From contig CAKMXJ010000005.1 in the NCBI GenBank assembly GCA_928724745.1, positions 860,304 through 924,303 of the forward strand: DNA of 64,000 nucleotides, in the 5' to 3' direction. Numbering within the stretch: the stretch's first letter is position 1; every line of letters starts with the position of its first letter. A program made the translations under genes and the position numbers. The notes beneath the pieces are model-generated. The model had not been told where the DNA came from. It was given only the letters and a program-made list of their open reading frames with translations, and searched no databases. The stretch comes from Anthracocystis setariae (taxonomy: Eukaryota; Basidiomycota; Ustilaginomycetes; Ustilaginales; Ustilaginaceae). Shown in pieces: positions 41,618 through 50,955 of this stretch.

Positions 41618-42433
41618 GAGAGACCTTTTGAGCCGCCCTCACTCCGAAGGCGGCTGAAAAGCTTATTTTCCACCGCTTCAACTTTGTCGCCCGTGAGTAG
41701 CGCCACTGCTAAATTTGGCGCACTGCTGGCCACTTGCCTCCCCTCACCCGAATGCGAGGGCGGTTGACCGTAGCCCTTTTAACCGCGCTTGAGCCGAGGG
41801 CGGTCGTAAAACCAGTTTTCCGCTGCCTCGGCTTCGCTGCCTGTAACACTATATCTTTAAGCGTACATCAATGCATAGGGCTGTGAAGCCAAGCTGTACG
41901 CATCTCAATTGGCCTGAGCAGTGTTGTCTTCCTTGCTGCTGCTACCATCACCGGCAAGATCAATATTCACAATGGACCTCCCTCAGACACTTCTTCTACA
42001 GCTCTCGGTGCTTGCATCTGCAATAGTGTTATGATTGCAATCATCGGGAGGAGTGGTAAAGGGTTTCGGCATTCTAGTCGTTGGGAGGAGCAACCCCGAT
42101 AGGACGCCGGATCGGGGATCGGGGTAGGCTGCGGCATCTCCCAGGGGGGTATCCGGGAGACCACATATTCTCATGATCCAACCCCAGTACACTCACGACA
42201 GGACGTCGATTGTATTTTAGCTTACTCACTCTAGTAGGTGGAAATATCAGACCTTCTCCCAATCTCCCGCTCACCCGCTCCGCTATCTTGGCAACAATCC
42301 CGGGAGCAACACCCGGTACCACGCCCCTGGCCTCGATACCGACGCAAAACCATGTTCCGAGGTTCCCAGACCCCAGGAGCTTAACATTACAATCGACCTC
42401 CCCGTTGCCATCAACACGGAGACTCCAGCTGCC
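41618..42433. other. Unassigned sequence
   Basis: About 0.8 kb with GCCGAGGGCGG/GAAGGCGGC-type short repeats (about 41630-41830) and no recognised gene. Confidence 0.4.
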
Positions 42434-42859
42434 ATGCAAACCCGTAGCCAGCCTTGTCCTGGCTCCCCGGACTCCGTTACAAGTTTGGGCAGCCCTACCC
42501 CCAAAAACCCCAATTTGGGAGGCGACCCCGTCCAGGGGCTAGTCGCTGCCGTGCAGAGCCTAACCGCCCTGGTCGGAGGATTGGCCAACCAGATCCGGCT
42601 GCTCAACAGCGCCCGAGCCCCCAGCCCCGCCGTCCCGACCCCGGCAGAACCTAGCCTCCCGTCCATGGAGCACCTGGGAGACCTTTCTCCGGAACGCAAG
42701 ACCTCGGAAGAAAGGTACGCCCGCGCTACTTGTCTTATGGGCGAGCGCAGGGCCAATCCCCAGCCGGTACCCCCGGGAGCTCCCATTGTGGCTCCCAACT
42801 GGGACCTTACGGAGGACTACTCCTTATTGGAAGTCGACTGCGCCAAGGGGCGACCTTGA
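42434..42859 (+). pseudogene. Gag N-terminal fragment
   Basis: This 141-codon frame (MQTRSQPCPGSP...) has Pro-rich sequence and a helix (LVAAVQSLTALVGGLANQIR) typical of gag N-termini. It stops shortly before an LTR. It may be the beginning of an older gag interrupted by the next element. Confidence 0.4.
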
Positions 42860-42969
42860 CGGTAGGCAGCCAGGTACGATGAGTCTATCGTCTGCCAAAG
42901 ATACTATAACAAGTAGCTAAGTCGCTATAGACCTCACACTGGTGGATGGGCGTATAGAGCTGGCTCTGT

Positions 42970-43304
42970 TGTTATGTCAGGCCAGTTAGATCCGTAACCA
43001 AGAGTGGGCGGTGACGTTAGGCAGCAGGCACGAAGGGGAGAGACCTATGTTGATACAACAGTAGCGACGTCGGTAAGGATCTGTAAGTAGCAGGCGTTAT
43101 GATACGGAGAAGTTGGTAATGAATCGATTAAGGGGTCATCAACTGTGCGCTCGAAGTACGCCCTATAAATACACTTAGTCCCCTACACCGTTGTTGCCCG
43201 TAGCGGTGTAGGGAACCCCATAGCGTCGACGTTAGTGACAAGATTCTACGCTAAGTGTAAACAACAGTTGATCATCAACATAAACAACAATGTTGACAAT
43301 AACA
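42970..43304 (+). repeat. Probable LTR of a gypsy-type remnant
   Basis: 335 bp starting TGTTATG and ending ATAACA, the same end style as the other LTRs here. It contains TATAAATA (about 43164), and a gag frame begins 44 bp further on. No second LTR or target duplication is seen, because the 3' part is lost at the telomeric junction. Confidence 0.55.
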
Positions 43305-43348
43305 TGACCCGCCGAGTAACATCCCGGTCAGAGATGTGATGAGGCACC

Positions 43349-44526
43349 ATGTCAACGTCACGTGGGAACGCACAATACCAGCATTGGCATTGGCACGCGC
43401 ATAGTTTCCCTGCGGCCGAGTCCCGAGGAATTGCATCGCCCGCAACTATGTCGGAATACCGCCGCACTAGTTATGGGCCTACCGACGTCTGTAATGTCAC
43501 GTCGATAGCTGACGCAGCAGGTGACCATATATTTCAACACTCCTCCCGGGTTAAGACCCCGGAAGTTAGCGTTGCCGCCCCCTCCTGGGATGGTAAGCAC
43601 GACGAGCTGGAGGCTTTCATCAAGCAATGCACCCTCCATTTTGATCTTAACCCGGCACGCTTCCCCTCCGACCCCCGCCGTGTCTTATGGGCCCTAGCCC
43701 ATATCTTGGGTGTACCCCGGGAGCGGCTCCACAACCTGCGCCAGGCCCGCCTGGAAATCAACCTGTTCCACAAATGGGATATGTTCTGTGCCAATCTTTG
43801 CCGCGCCTGTGGGGATCCTAACCCGGGACACACCGCCTGGGTCAAGCTCCAGCGGTTGCGTCAATTGGGAAGCGTTAGCGCTCACGCTGCCAAGTTCTTG
43901 GCCCTAGCCACTAAGGCTAACGCTACCAACAATCAGCAATTGCTGACTACTTTCCAGCTTAGCCTCCGGGAGAGCCTCCGGCAGAAGCTCCTTCACGTGG
44001 AGACCTACAATCTGCACAAGTACATTGACACTGCTATCCGGACCGAGCAGCAAATGTATGAGATTGGCCTGGTGACCCCGGGTCACTCGGACACCCCGGG
44101 TTGCCCAGAACGCCGTCCCCAAGTTCGGGGCGGCCGCGCACCAAATCCAACGGCACCCCGTCGCAAGACCCCCAACAAGCGGGGTGATCCGCCCCGTCCC
44201 AGGCTGGCCAGCCGAGAGCTTCCCGACAAGGTCCGCAAGTATTGTCGGGAAAACAACCTCTGCTAAGGGTGCGGGGGCCCTCATGCAGTCCGGGACTGCC
44301 CAAAGGCCGCCCAGACTTGGCCCCTCCGGGCCAACGTGGCTATCCTGGACCCCGCCAACGGCAAGCTTTTGGTCCAACCCCTGGTCCCGGACGTCCCGGA
44401 GACCCGGTGGTCCGGTGAAGACAAAGCCACACCTACCAATGGCAAGGATGACCTACCTGATGACCGCTCCATCCTGTCCTATGACCCGGAGTGGGACCCC
44501 GAGTCCACGACCATCCTCAGTCTCTC
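43349..44526 (+). pseudogene. Ty3/gypsy-type gag with an in-frame TAA at the zinc knuckle
   Basis: The frame runs 305 codons to TAA at 44264-44266 and then continues open in the same frame to TGA at 44524-44526. The capsid core is recognisable (APSWDGKHDELEAFIKQCTL, LHNLRQARLEINLF, LRESLRQKL). The stop sits inside the expected CCHC knuckle, between NNLC and GCGGPHAVRDC. The element is cut at 44637, where telomeric hexamers begin, so pol is absent. A later start at 43448 (MSEYRR) is possible. Confidence 0.65.
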
Positions 44527-44636
44527 CCGGTGAGGGCCAACATCGCCCAACTTTGCCAGGACCCGGGACTCGTGGATCTCAGGAGCCATGTAGCGGCCCT
44601 CATCCCTCCCGCCGAGCCGGTGATCAGCGGGGACAC

Positions 44637-44650
44637 TAGGGTTAGGGTTT
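44637..44650 (+). repeat. Telomeric tract joining the gag remnant to the subtelomere
   Basis: TAGGGTTAGGGTTT directly abuts truncated retroelement sequence. It marks the boundary of the subtelomeric mosaic and looks like an old healed chromosome end. Confidence 0.85.
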
Positions 44651-44966
44651 GATGGGCAAAAAAATGTTGTTTGGACGCGTCACTGAGAAAATGAGACGGT
44701 CCATTTGAAAACTGTGCTAAATTTTGAAATGCCAGGAAGACGTGCCACTTCAAAATTATTTTGGATTTGAATTCAGCAGATGACGGTCCACTTCAAACAG
44801 AAAGACAGACGGTCTACTTCAAATTGGAAGACAGTCAGTAACAATTTGAAGACAATCAGTAAGAACCAGGAGACGGTTGGTAACAAAGCAGAAGACAGTC
44901 CACTACAATTGCAAAGGCCAGGCAGACAGCTCATCTCACCACTGACCATCCAACATCCACGCCGCC
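44651..44966 (+). repeat. Diverged GACGGTCC repeat, upstream region of gene A
   Basis: The motif AGACGGTCCATTTGAAA and variants (GACGGTCCACTTC, GACGGTCTACTTC, GACAGTCAGT) recur about every 20-40 bp. The same motif forms better-kept arrays at 49262-49383, 56401-56618 and in the 0.7-kb units after 60034. It makes up the upstream region of gene A. Confidence 0.65.
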
Positions 44967-47450
44967 ATGACTTTCTTGCCGTGTCCAGTCTGCCACTTTA
45001 CCTACTCAGCAACCAACATCACCAACCACATCCGCAAAGCCCATGCTGGAGTCTTTGTTACAGCAGCGCAAGCAGCTGCATGTGGGTTGACAGCATGCTC
45101 TTGTGGGCAGGTGGTCCAGAATCATGCCGCACTGAAGCGCCATCAGGGGATACGCAAGTGCCAAGTCCATCAAGAATCACCATTGTCTGTGCCAGCTACA
45201 GCTGTGGTCTCAGATCATGTGCCTCAAGCACAAGAGCAAGAAGATGTAGCAGAAGAAACTCAAAACACGGAAGAGCTGGGGCCTGCATACCTGCCAGAAG
45301 AAGAGCCAGCGTACATGCTGGAGGAAGCAGCACCGGATGCCATCCCTGATGATGTGTCACGGTCTCCCACACCAGACTTGGATGCACCAACCCTGCCGGT
45401 GATTCCAGAACCAGGACAACCTTCACCAGCTGCACATGACTTTGACATGCCGGAAGATGGGATTGTCATTCTGCTGGTAGGTGGTGAGGGTGCAGAAGAG
45501 GAAGCAAGAATACCACCACCGGAGCTACTGCTGGATAGACAGCAGGCTCAGGAGATCAGGCTGCCACCGGTGCCTCCGCTTGCACCGGTTGCTTGCTGGG
45601 ACAACCTGGAAGCGGACACAGATGTGGACTTTTTCTCTGTGACCATCACACCGGCTACTCTCCTCCGCATCTACCCACCTGGAAGCTACCTAGCTCTAGT
45701 CTCGCATGCACCAGAAACAAGAGACCTGGACATGTACAAGCACTGGGTTTTCTTTGCAGAGCTCAAGTGCCGCTTCTGCTTTGAACCACAGTACAAGCTG
45801 CCCCTTGTTGAACAGCTGACGCAGGCACCACAGAAGGCAACACTGCTGCCATCAAATCATGCCACCACCCTGACCTATGGGGAGTTGCGGGTGGAAACCT
45901 CTGTATTGACAGATGCGCTGGAAGACATTGGCTGCCAAGCCATCCGGATGTCTGCCTTTGGCATCAAGGTGCCGGTGGACCGCTTTGTTGATCCAGCCAG
46001 CTTGGAATCTCATCCACTACAGCACACCAACATCTATGACATTGGACGTACTGTGTACACGGACCAGCACACAGCCGTTGCGCCCAAGTCCAAGCGGGGA
46101 AAGTACAAGCAGTACCCGCTTGCCATGCAGGTGGGGCGTGGCTATGGTGGTGTGGAACTCAAGTGGAAGGAGCATCCAGACGGACTGCAGCACTTTAAGG
46201 GCTACTCCAAGTTTACGCATCTTCTCAAAGCAGGGGCTGCCGGAGCAGGCAAAGGATTCCAGCCCATGACAATGGCCACCATCAAGAACCGGATCAACAT
46301 CCTGAAGAAGTGGCAGCGACGCATCAGCCAAGCACCCACCCATCTTGGCAGAGGCATCCGCTTGGAACTCACAATCCAAGCACCAACCATGGCGCATGCA
46401 AAGGCAGCAGCAGAGGCCAGCCACTTCCTTGATGCGCAGCACCTCTTCTCTGAAGAAGCTGGAGACCTGCAGCTGCTGTCTCATACCTTTGAGCGGGGAG
46501 CTGTGTTTGCAAACTTGGAAGCGCTGCTTGCCGTTGCAGAGGAGAGGCAGCACTTCAGAGGAAAGGGTTTGAAGCCAAGTACGCTGATGCAGCGCCAGGT
46601 AGTCACTGATCTGCACAATGCGCTTGGCTGGAATCCTGGCCGCAAGCCTACGCCGCTGGACCTGCCCACAGCATGGTGGAAGACCAGTGCAGCTGCCACC
46701 ACTCTGATTGCTCAGCTGGAGATGTTCAAGACTGCCGGTGAGCTCAGGCAAGTCTTTGCCCATGTCCGGCACCATTTGAGGTGTCAGAGATGCCACAGGC
46801 GGGGCAGCTATGACCTGTCAGGAAGTGCAAAGAAGTTCCGTGCTAGGTGCAGAAAGTGTCGGCATGACCTTGCCAGCCAGCGCTTCCGGACTCACCTGGC
46901 AACAGAGGCAGCGCAGCAGCAGATTGCCATCCGGCTGGATGCGCTGGTGGCAGATGTGATGGACCTCACCTTTCTACCAGCACCTGCCAATGTGCCCCTC
47001 AAGTCTCTCAGTGCCAGACCGGAGCTCCATGGGCTGAAGCAGTCCACACAATTCTCAAAGGCAGAACAGTCCTTGCTTACGTGCATGGGGGTACTACTTC
47101 AAAGTAAACTACAGCACCGCAACAGGATGGCCCCCAACAGGATCAAAGCCAACAGCCTGGACTGGCTGGAGCAGAACCCGCAAGCAGTAGAGTATCACCT
47201 GGGCACACGTAGTCAGGATGCGGTGGCCCAGTGGATCACCCAGGTGCGGCACAACACCGCTGCTCTGTCCTGTGCGGAGGAAGTAGTGCTGCTGCATGGT
47301 GTAGCTGGTGCTTTCAGCAGCAGCATTGCACTTCTGACCATGATGCGTGTGGCATGGGCTTGCCAGCTGATTCCCATGGGCAGTTCAGGACCGTACCTTG
47401 GCCTGGTCTTGCGGAAGGGTAATGCCTATGAGCTGTTGACGAGTAAATAG
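44967..47450 (+). CDS. Gene A: subtelomeric zinc-finger protein of unknown family
   Basis: This intact 827-aa frame has a strong start context (GCCGCCATGA). It opens with a C2H2 finger (C6, C9, H21, H26) and a second Cys/His cluster (C44, C46, H59, C65), then about 130 acidic, Pro-rich residues. A large globular part follows. Residues about 463-640 (from GIRLELT through NALGWN at 551-556 and a CxxC...CxxC zinc ribbon, C606, C609, C628, C631) align with the minus-strand OTU gene at the right edge of the window. The C-terminus is helical. I do not recognise the family. A DNA-binding or transposition role is plausible from the fingers but unproven. Codon choice is less GC-rich at third positions than in the host genes. 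Gene B follows 294 bp downstream on the same strand. Confidence 0.8.
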   Translation: MTFLPCPVCHFTYSATNITNHIRKAHAGVFVTAAQAAACGLTACSCGQVVQNHAALKRHQGIRKCQVHQESPLSVPATAVVSDHVPQAQEQEDVAEETQNTEELGPAYLPEEEPAYMLEEAAPDAIPDDVSRSPTPDLDAPTLPVIPEPGQPSPAAHDFDMPEDGIVILLVGGEGAEEEARIPPPELLLDRQQAQEIRLPPVPPLAPVACWDNLEADTDVDFFSVTITPATLLRIYPPGSYLALVSHAPETRDLDMYKHWVFFAELKCRFCFEPQYKLPLVEQLTQAPQKATLLPSNHATTLTYGELRVETSVLTDALEDIGCQAIRMSAFGIKVPVDRFVDPASLESHPLQHTNIYDIGRTVYTDQHTAVAPKSKRGKYKQYPLAMQVGRGYGGVELKWKEHPDGLQHFKGYSKFTHLLKAGAAGAGKGFQPMTMATIKNRINILKKWQRRISQAPTHLGRGIRLELTIQAPTMAHAKAAAEASHFLDAQHLFSEEAGDLQLLSHTFERGAVFANLEALLAVAEERQHFRGKGLKPSTLMQRQVVTDLHNALGWNPGRKPTPLDLPTAWWKTSAAATTLIAQLEMFKTAGELRQVFAHVRHHLRCQRCHRRGSYDLSGSAKKFRARCRKCRHDLASQRFRTHLATEAAQQQIAIRLDALVADVMDLTFLPAPANVPLKSLSARPELHGLKQSTQFSKAEQSLLTCMGVLLQSKLQHRNRMAPNRIKANSLDWLEQNPQAVEYHLGTRSQDAVAQWITQVRHNTAALSCAEEVVLLHGVAGAFSSSIALLTMMRVAWACQLIPMGSSGPYLGLVLRKGNAYELLTSK

Positions 47451-47485
47451 CGGAAGGAAAATATGCAGAATGGCAGGATGGGGAA

Positions 47486-47681
47486 GGGGGACTTGTCTGA
47501 AATCAAAGGAAAATTTCCCAAACAGGGGAGTCCCCCAGCGGAAGGAAAACAGCAGATTGCCAGGAGGGGGACTTGCCTGAAATCAACTTGAAATTTCCAA
47601 AACAGGAGAGTCCCCCAGGCTCGGTCAGAAAAGAGGACTTGCCCAAAACTGGACCAAAAATACTCAAACAGGAGAGTCCCC
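47486..47681 (+). repeat. Three tandem hairpin units between genes A and B
   Basis: Three units of about 70-85 bp each run from (GG)GGACTTG to AGTCCCCC. The GGGGGACT/AGTCCCCC arms (47486-47536 and 47566-47616) can pair; in the third unit the left arm is weaker (AGAGGACTTG, about 47631-47681). They may form hairpins in the 3' UTR of A or the leader of B. Confidence 0.7.
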
Positions 47682-47744
47682 CGGGCCCAGGTCTACTGGA
47701 ACCTGCTTGAATTTTGGCCCACTTCATCTTTTGGTCCGGAGTGG

Positions 47745-48803
47745 ATGTCAGCCAGCATTCATCCATTGCAGCCATCTGCCTCTAAGACGCTCCCAACAGC
47801 TATGCCAGCAAAGAGTCCAGCTGCTCTGGACAGGAAAAGGAAGAGGAATGCGGAAAGGAATGCTACTAGGAGGCAGACCTATCAAGACCCGAAGCTCCAA
47901 TCCATCCATCTCAAGATCCAAAGGCGGTTTACCATCTCCAAAGGTGCGGACCTCAGCAGCTTTGACCACCACCAGTATTTGGAGCCGGAGCAAGCCAAAG
48001 GCAGTGGTCCTAATCACCCAAACCTCACTCTGGCAGACAAGGAGACTGGAGCCATCATTTTGCAGAGGATTGCACCTAGCAGCTATGCCAAAGCACTCGA
48101 AGCAAAAGCAAGTTCTCAACTAGGCCGGATCCTCTATGACCGGTACTTGGTCAAAAAAACCTCTTCCTACTCTGTTCAAGCAAGCAGAAGTGGTGATCAG
48201 AACATCAAAATCAAGTTCACAAAGCGGAAAGTGATTGAACATCACCTTGGTATCTGGCATTCCCGAGGCAAAGCAACCCTGGACTTCACCAAGGAGACCA
48301 CAGATCATCGGTACAAAACTGAAGCACTTGACCTACTTGCTTGGGCAAAGCGGCATGCAACTCTTGTTATGCAGACAGCATCCATCCATCCAAGCTTCAA
48401 AGAAAACATCAAGGCCCGGGCCAAAGGCAGAAAGTGGCTTGGATCCATCTTTGGTTCCGGCTCTCTCAGGTTGCTTCATCCTTGGTGGACTACTATTGCT
48501 TTCTTCTTGGACTTTGCAGGTGGAATCCATGTTGATAAAGAGGATTGTATTCCATCCTTCCTGTTCAATTTTGGTGAGCCGGCTTGGATTGAGTTACCGG
48601 AGTACTCTGTCAGAATCCTGATCAACCCGCTTGACCTGGTTATTCTCAACTCCAAAACATTCTACCACCGGACCAAACCCTTTGCACCTGCAGGGAACAG
48701 GTGGGCATTCAGTGGTTTCTTCCGGGAAGCCATCTATGAAAGGCAGCCGGTGTGCAAGATAGCAAAGCAGAGGCTTGATGCTGTCTTTGGAGAAAATCAA
48801 TAA
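47745..48803 (+). CDS. Gene B: predicted 2-oxoglutarate/Fe(II) dioxygenase, TET/JBP-like
   Basis: This intact 352-aa frame has a basic, Lys/Arg-rich N-terminus (30-60) suggesting nucleic-acid binding. The C-terminal half matches the double-stranded beta-helix dioxygenase pattern: HVD (H262, D264) in GGIHVDKEDC, then ELPEYSVRILINPLDLVILNS, H308 in FYHRTK, and R319 in NRWAFSGFF for 2-oxoglutarate. The 46-residue spacing from first to second His, and the Arg 11 residues later, fit the superfamily. The HVDKxD context and the proline-leucine-aspartate strand resemble fungal TET/JBP enzymes, which oxidise methylated bases and are often linked to transposons in basidiomycetes (established knowledge). 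The assignment to TET/JBP rather than another 2OG branch is an inference. It probably forms a cassette with gene A. Confidence 0.65.
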   Translation: MSASIHPLQPSASKTLPTAMPAKSPAALDRKRKRNAERNATRRQTYQDPKLQSIHLKIQRRFTISKGADLSSFDHHQYLEPEQAKGSGPNHPNLTLADKETGAIILQRIAPSSYAKALEAKASSQLGRILYDRYLVKKTSSYSVQASRSGDQNIKIKFTKRKVIEHHLGIWHSRGKATLDFTKETTDHRYKTEALDLLAWAKRHATLVMQTASIHPSFKENIKARAKGRKWLGSIFGSGSLRLLHPWWTTIAFFLDFAGGIHVDKEDCIPSFLFNFGEPAWIELPEYSVRILINPLDLVILNSKTFYHRTKPFAPAGNRWAFSGFFREAIYERQPVCKIAKQRLDAVFGENQ

Positions 48804-49230
48804 ACAGAGTTGCCGGAACAGAATCAGCTGTGTGGATGGATTTTCAACTTGGGAGAAAATCAGTAAACAGAGTTGCCGGCACAAAAATCAGCTGCATGGA
48901 TGGATTTCAACTCGGAATAAAAATTTTGATCAGTGTGGAGCTGCAAATTGAGATTGGAAAGAGGGCATAACATCAGTATAAAAAACAGAGATTCATCTCA
49001 GGAACACGGCAACATCAATGCCACACTGTCAGCAATATGGTTCTGCAAGATCTACAGTCTCAAAGGCGACGTGACTTTAATTCCAGAAAATCAGGAGATA
49101 AAATCACGTCACCTTCAAACAGCTTTTGTGCAGCAACCAGCCATGCTGTTGGAATTTTAGAGGTATCATGACATTCCTGAGACCAAGCAGAGTGTCACAA
49201 GACCTATTACACAACAATCCATGCAGCCGT
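48804..49230. other. 3' region of gene B with a short tandem duplication
   Basis: A segment of about 65 bp (GAAAATCA, then AACAGAGTTGCCGG) is duplicated at about 48790-48920, the first copy overlapping the end of gene B. The remainder to 49230 has no recognised feature. Confidence 0.5.
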
Positions 49231-49384
49231 TCTAATGCTTATCCGGAGCTAGGCAGCTCTGGAAGACGGTCCATTTGAAAATTGGAATTGAAATCTGAGA
49301 CGCGTTTTGTATTCAAATTGGAAGACGGTCCAATACAAATTAAGACGGTCCAATACAAATTAAGACGGTCCAATACAAATTAGA
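49231..49384 (+). repeat. Block type B with GACGGTCCAATACAAATTA array
   Basis: Starts TCTAATGCTTATCC, then AGCTAGGCAGCTC, then tandem AGACGGTCCAATACAAATTA units. Further copies begin at 56371, 59311 (truncated after 47 bp by TTAGGG), 60493, 61202 and 61923, most of them directly after telomeric hexamers. Confidence 0.8.
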
Positions 49385-50403
49385 CCGGACGCGTCCGAAA
49401 TTCCTGCTTTTTTTGCTTGTTCAGAACGTGTCACAACACGTGTTCTAACACGTCCGGAGACGTCGGAAATTCCTGCTTTTTTCTGCTTGTTCAGAACGTG
49501 TCACAACACGTGTTCTAACATGTCCGGAAGCGTCCGAAATTCCTGCTTTTTTTGCTTGTTCAGAACGTGTCACAACACGTCATCTAACACGTCCGGAAAT
49601 TCAGGATTTCTTGCTTTTTCCGCTTAGTCAGTACATGTCACAACACGTGTTCTAACACGTCCGGAGGCAGCCGAAATTCCTGCTTTTTTGCTTGTTCAGA
49701 ACGTGTCACAACACGCGTTCTAACACGTCCGGAGGCGTCCGAAATTCCTGCTTTTTCCGCTTAGTCAGCATGTGTCACAACACGTGTTCTAACACAGCCG
49801 GACGCGTCCAAAATTCCTGCTTTTTTTGCTTGTTCAGAACGTGTCACAACACGTGATCTAACACGTTCGGAGACGTCGGAAATTCCTGCTTTTTTCTGCT
49901 TGTTCAGAACGTGTCACAACACGTGTTCTAACATGTCCGGAAGCGTCCGAAATTCCTGCTTTTTTTGCTTGTTCAGAACGTGCCACAACACGTGTTCTAA
50001 CACGTCCGAAGGCGTCCGAAATTCCTGCTTTTTTCTGCTTGTTCAGAACGTGTCACAACACGTGTTCTAACACAGCTGGAGGCAGCCGAAATTCCTGCTT
50101 TTTTTGCTTGTTCTGAACGTGTCACAACACGTGTTCTAACACAGCTGGAGGCAGCCGAAATTCCTTCTTTTTTTGCTGGTTCAGAACGTGTCACAACACG
50201 TGCTCTAACATGTCCGGAGCGTCCGAAATTCCTGCTTTTTTTGCTTGTTCCGCATGTGTCACAACACGTGCTCTAACACGTCCGGAAGCGTCCGAAATTC
50301 CTGCTTTTTCTGCTTGTTCAGAACGTGTCACAACACGTGTTCTAACACAGCTGGAGGCAGCCAAAATTCCTTCTTTTTTTGCTGGTTCAGAACGTGTCAC
50401 AAC
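49385..50403 (+). repeat. About 68-bp satellite, about 15 copies
   Basis: Each unit runs roughly CCGAAATTCCTGCTTTTTT, GCTTGTTCAGAACGTG, TCACAACACGTGTTCTAACA, CGTCCGGA. It includes CACGTG in AACACGTGTT and GGACGCGTCC-like palindromes. I count about 15 units, divergent in the variable stretch between units. A shorter array of about three units is at 56619-56822. Confidence 0.85.
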
Positions 50404-50955
50404 ACTTACAAGGGGGTGTGCTTTTACAAACAGGGTAGGGTTGCTTAATAAAAGTTTGGTTACAAGGCTCTCCTCAGCGACTATGAATTTCACCATCAAA
50501 TCTGTACTAATGAGAGTTGTAGAGCTGGCTGAGCGCTGCCAGAAACCATTGAGTTTGGGGTAAAGTTTACTCTATTGACGGAGATACGGGCATTTGAAGT
50601 TGCCGCCAGGATTCTGTCGGGGAAGAATATTTTTTTTCCAAAGCGGAGGAAGGGTGGAGGCAATGTGTGGAACAGCTAGAAGAACCTATAGAGAGGCTGT
50701 ACACATGTCAAGAGTGGTGAAATTGCAAGTGGTTGCGGTGCTACAGGGGTTCAAAGTTGACACCAAGGTACCTTGAACCTAGGTCCAAGTTCGGTCAACC
50801 CAGGTTTGAAGATGGGGTCCAAGTAGGGTTGACCGAAGTTCAGGGTGGGGTTGACCGAAGTTGAGGGTAGGTTGACTGAGGGTTGGGTTAAGGGTTACAA
50901 GGGTTAGGGGGTTACAAGGCTCTCCTCAGGGTTAGGGTTAGGGTTAGGGTTAGGG
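50404..50955 (+). repeat. TTACAAGG blocks and (TTAGGG)n ahead of the 1.8-kb repeats
   Basis: Contains a short TTACAAGGGGG block (50404-50451), then a TTACAAGGCTC block (50452 to about 50780) with the AAATCTGTACTAAT element, hairpin and poly(T). After that come degenerate GGGTTGACCGAAGTT repeats and a clean run of TTAGGG (about 50928-50955). Confidence 0.75.

Noticed and set aside
38373..44636. Pol genes for the gypsy-type remnants
   Set aside because: No protease, RT or integrase motif is visible in this interval.
49385..50403. CRISPR-like regular array
   Set aside because: Eukaryotic context, drifted repeats with short semi-conserved spacers and no cas genes; it is a satellite.
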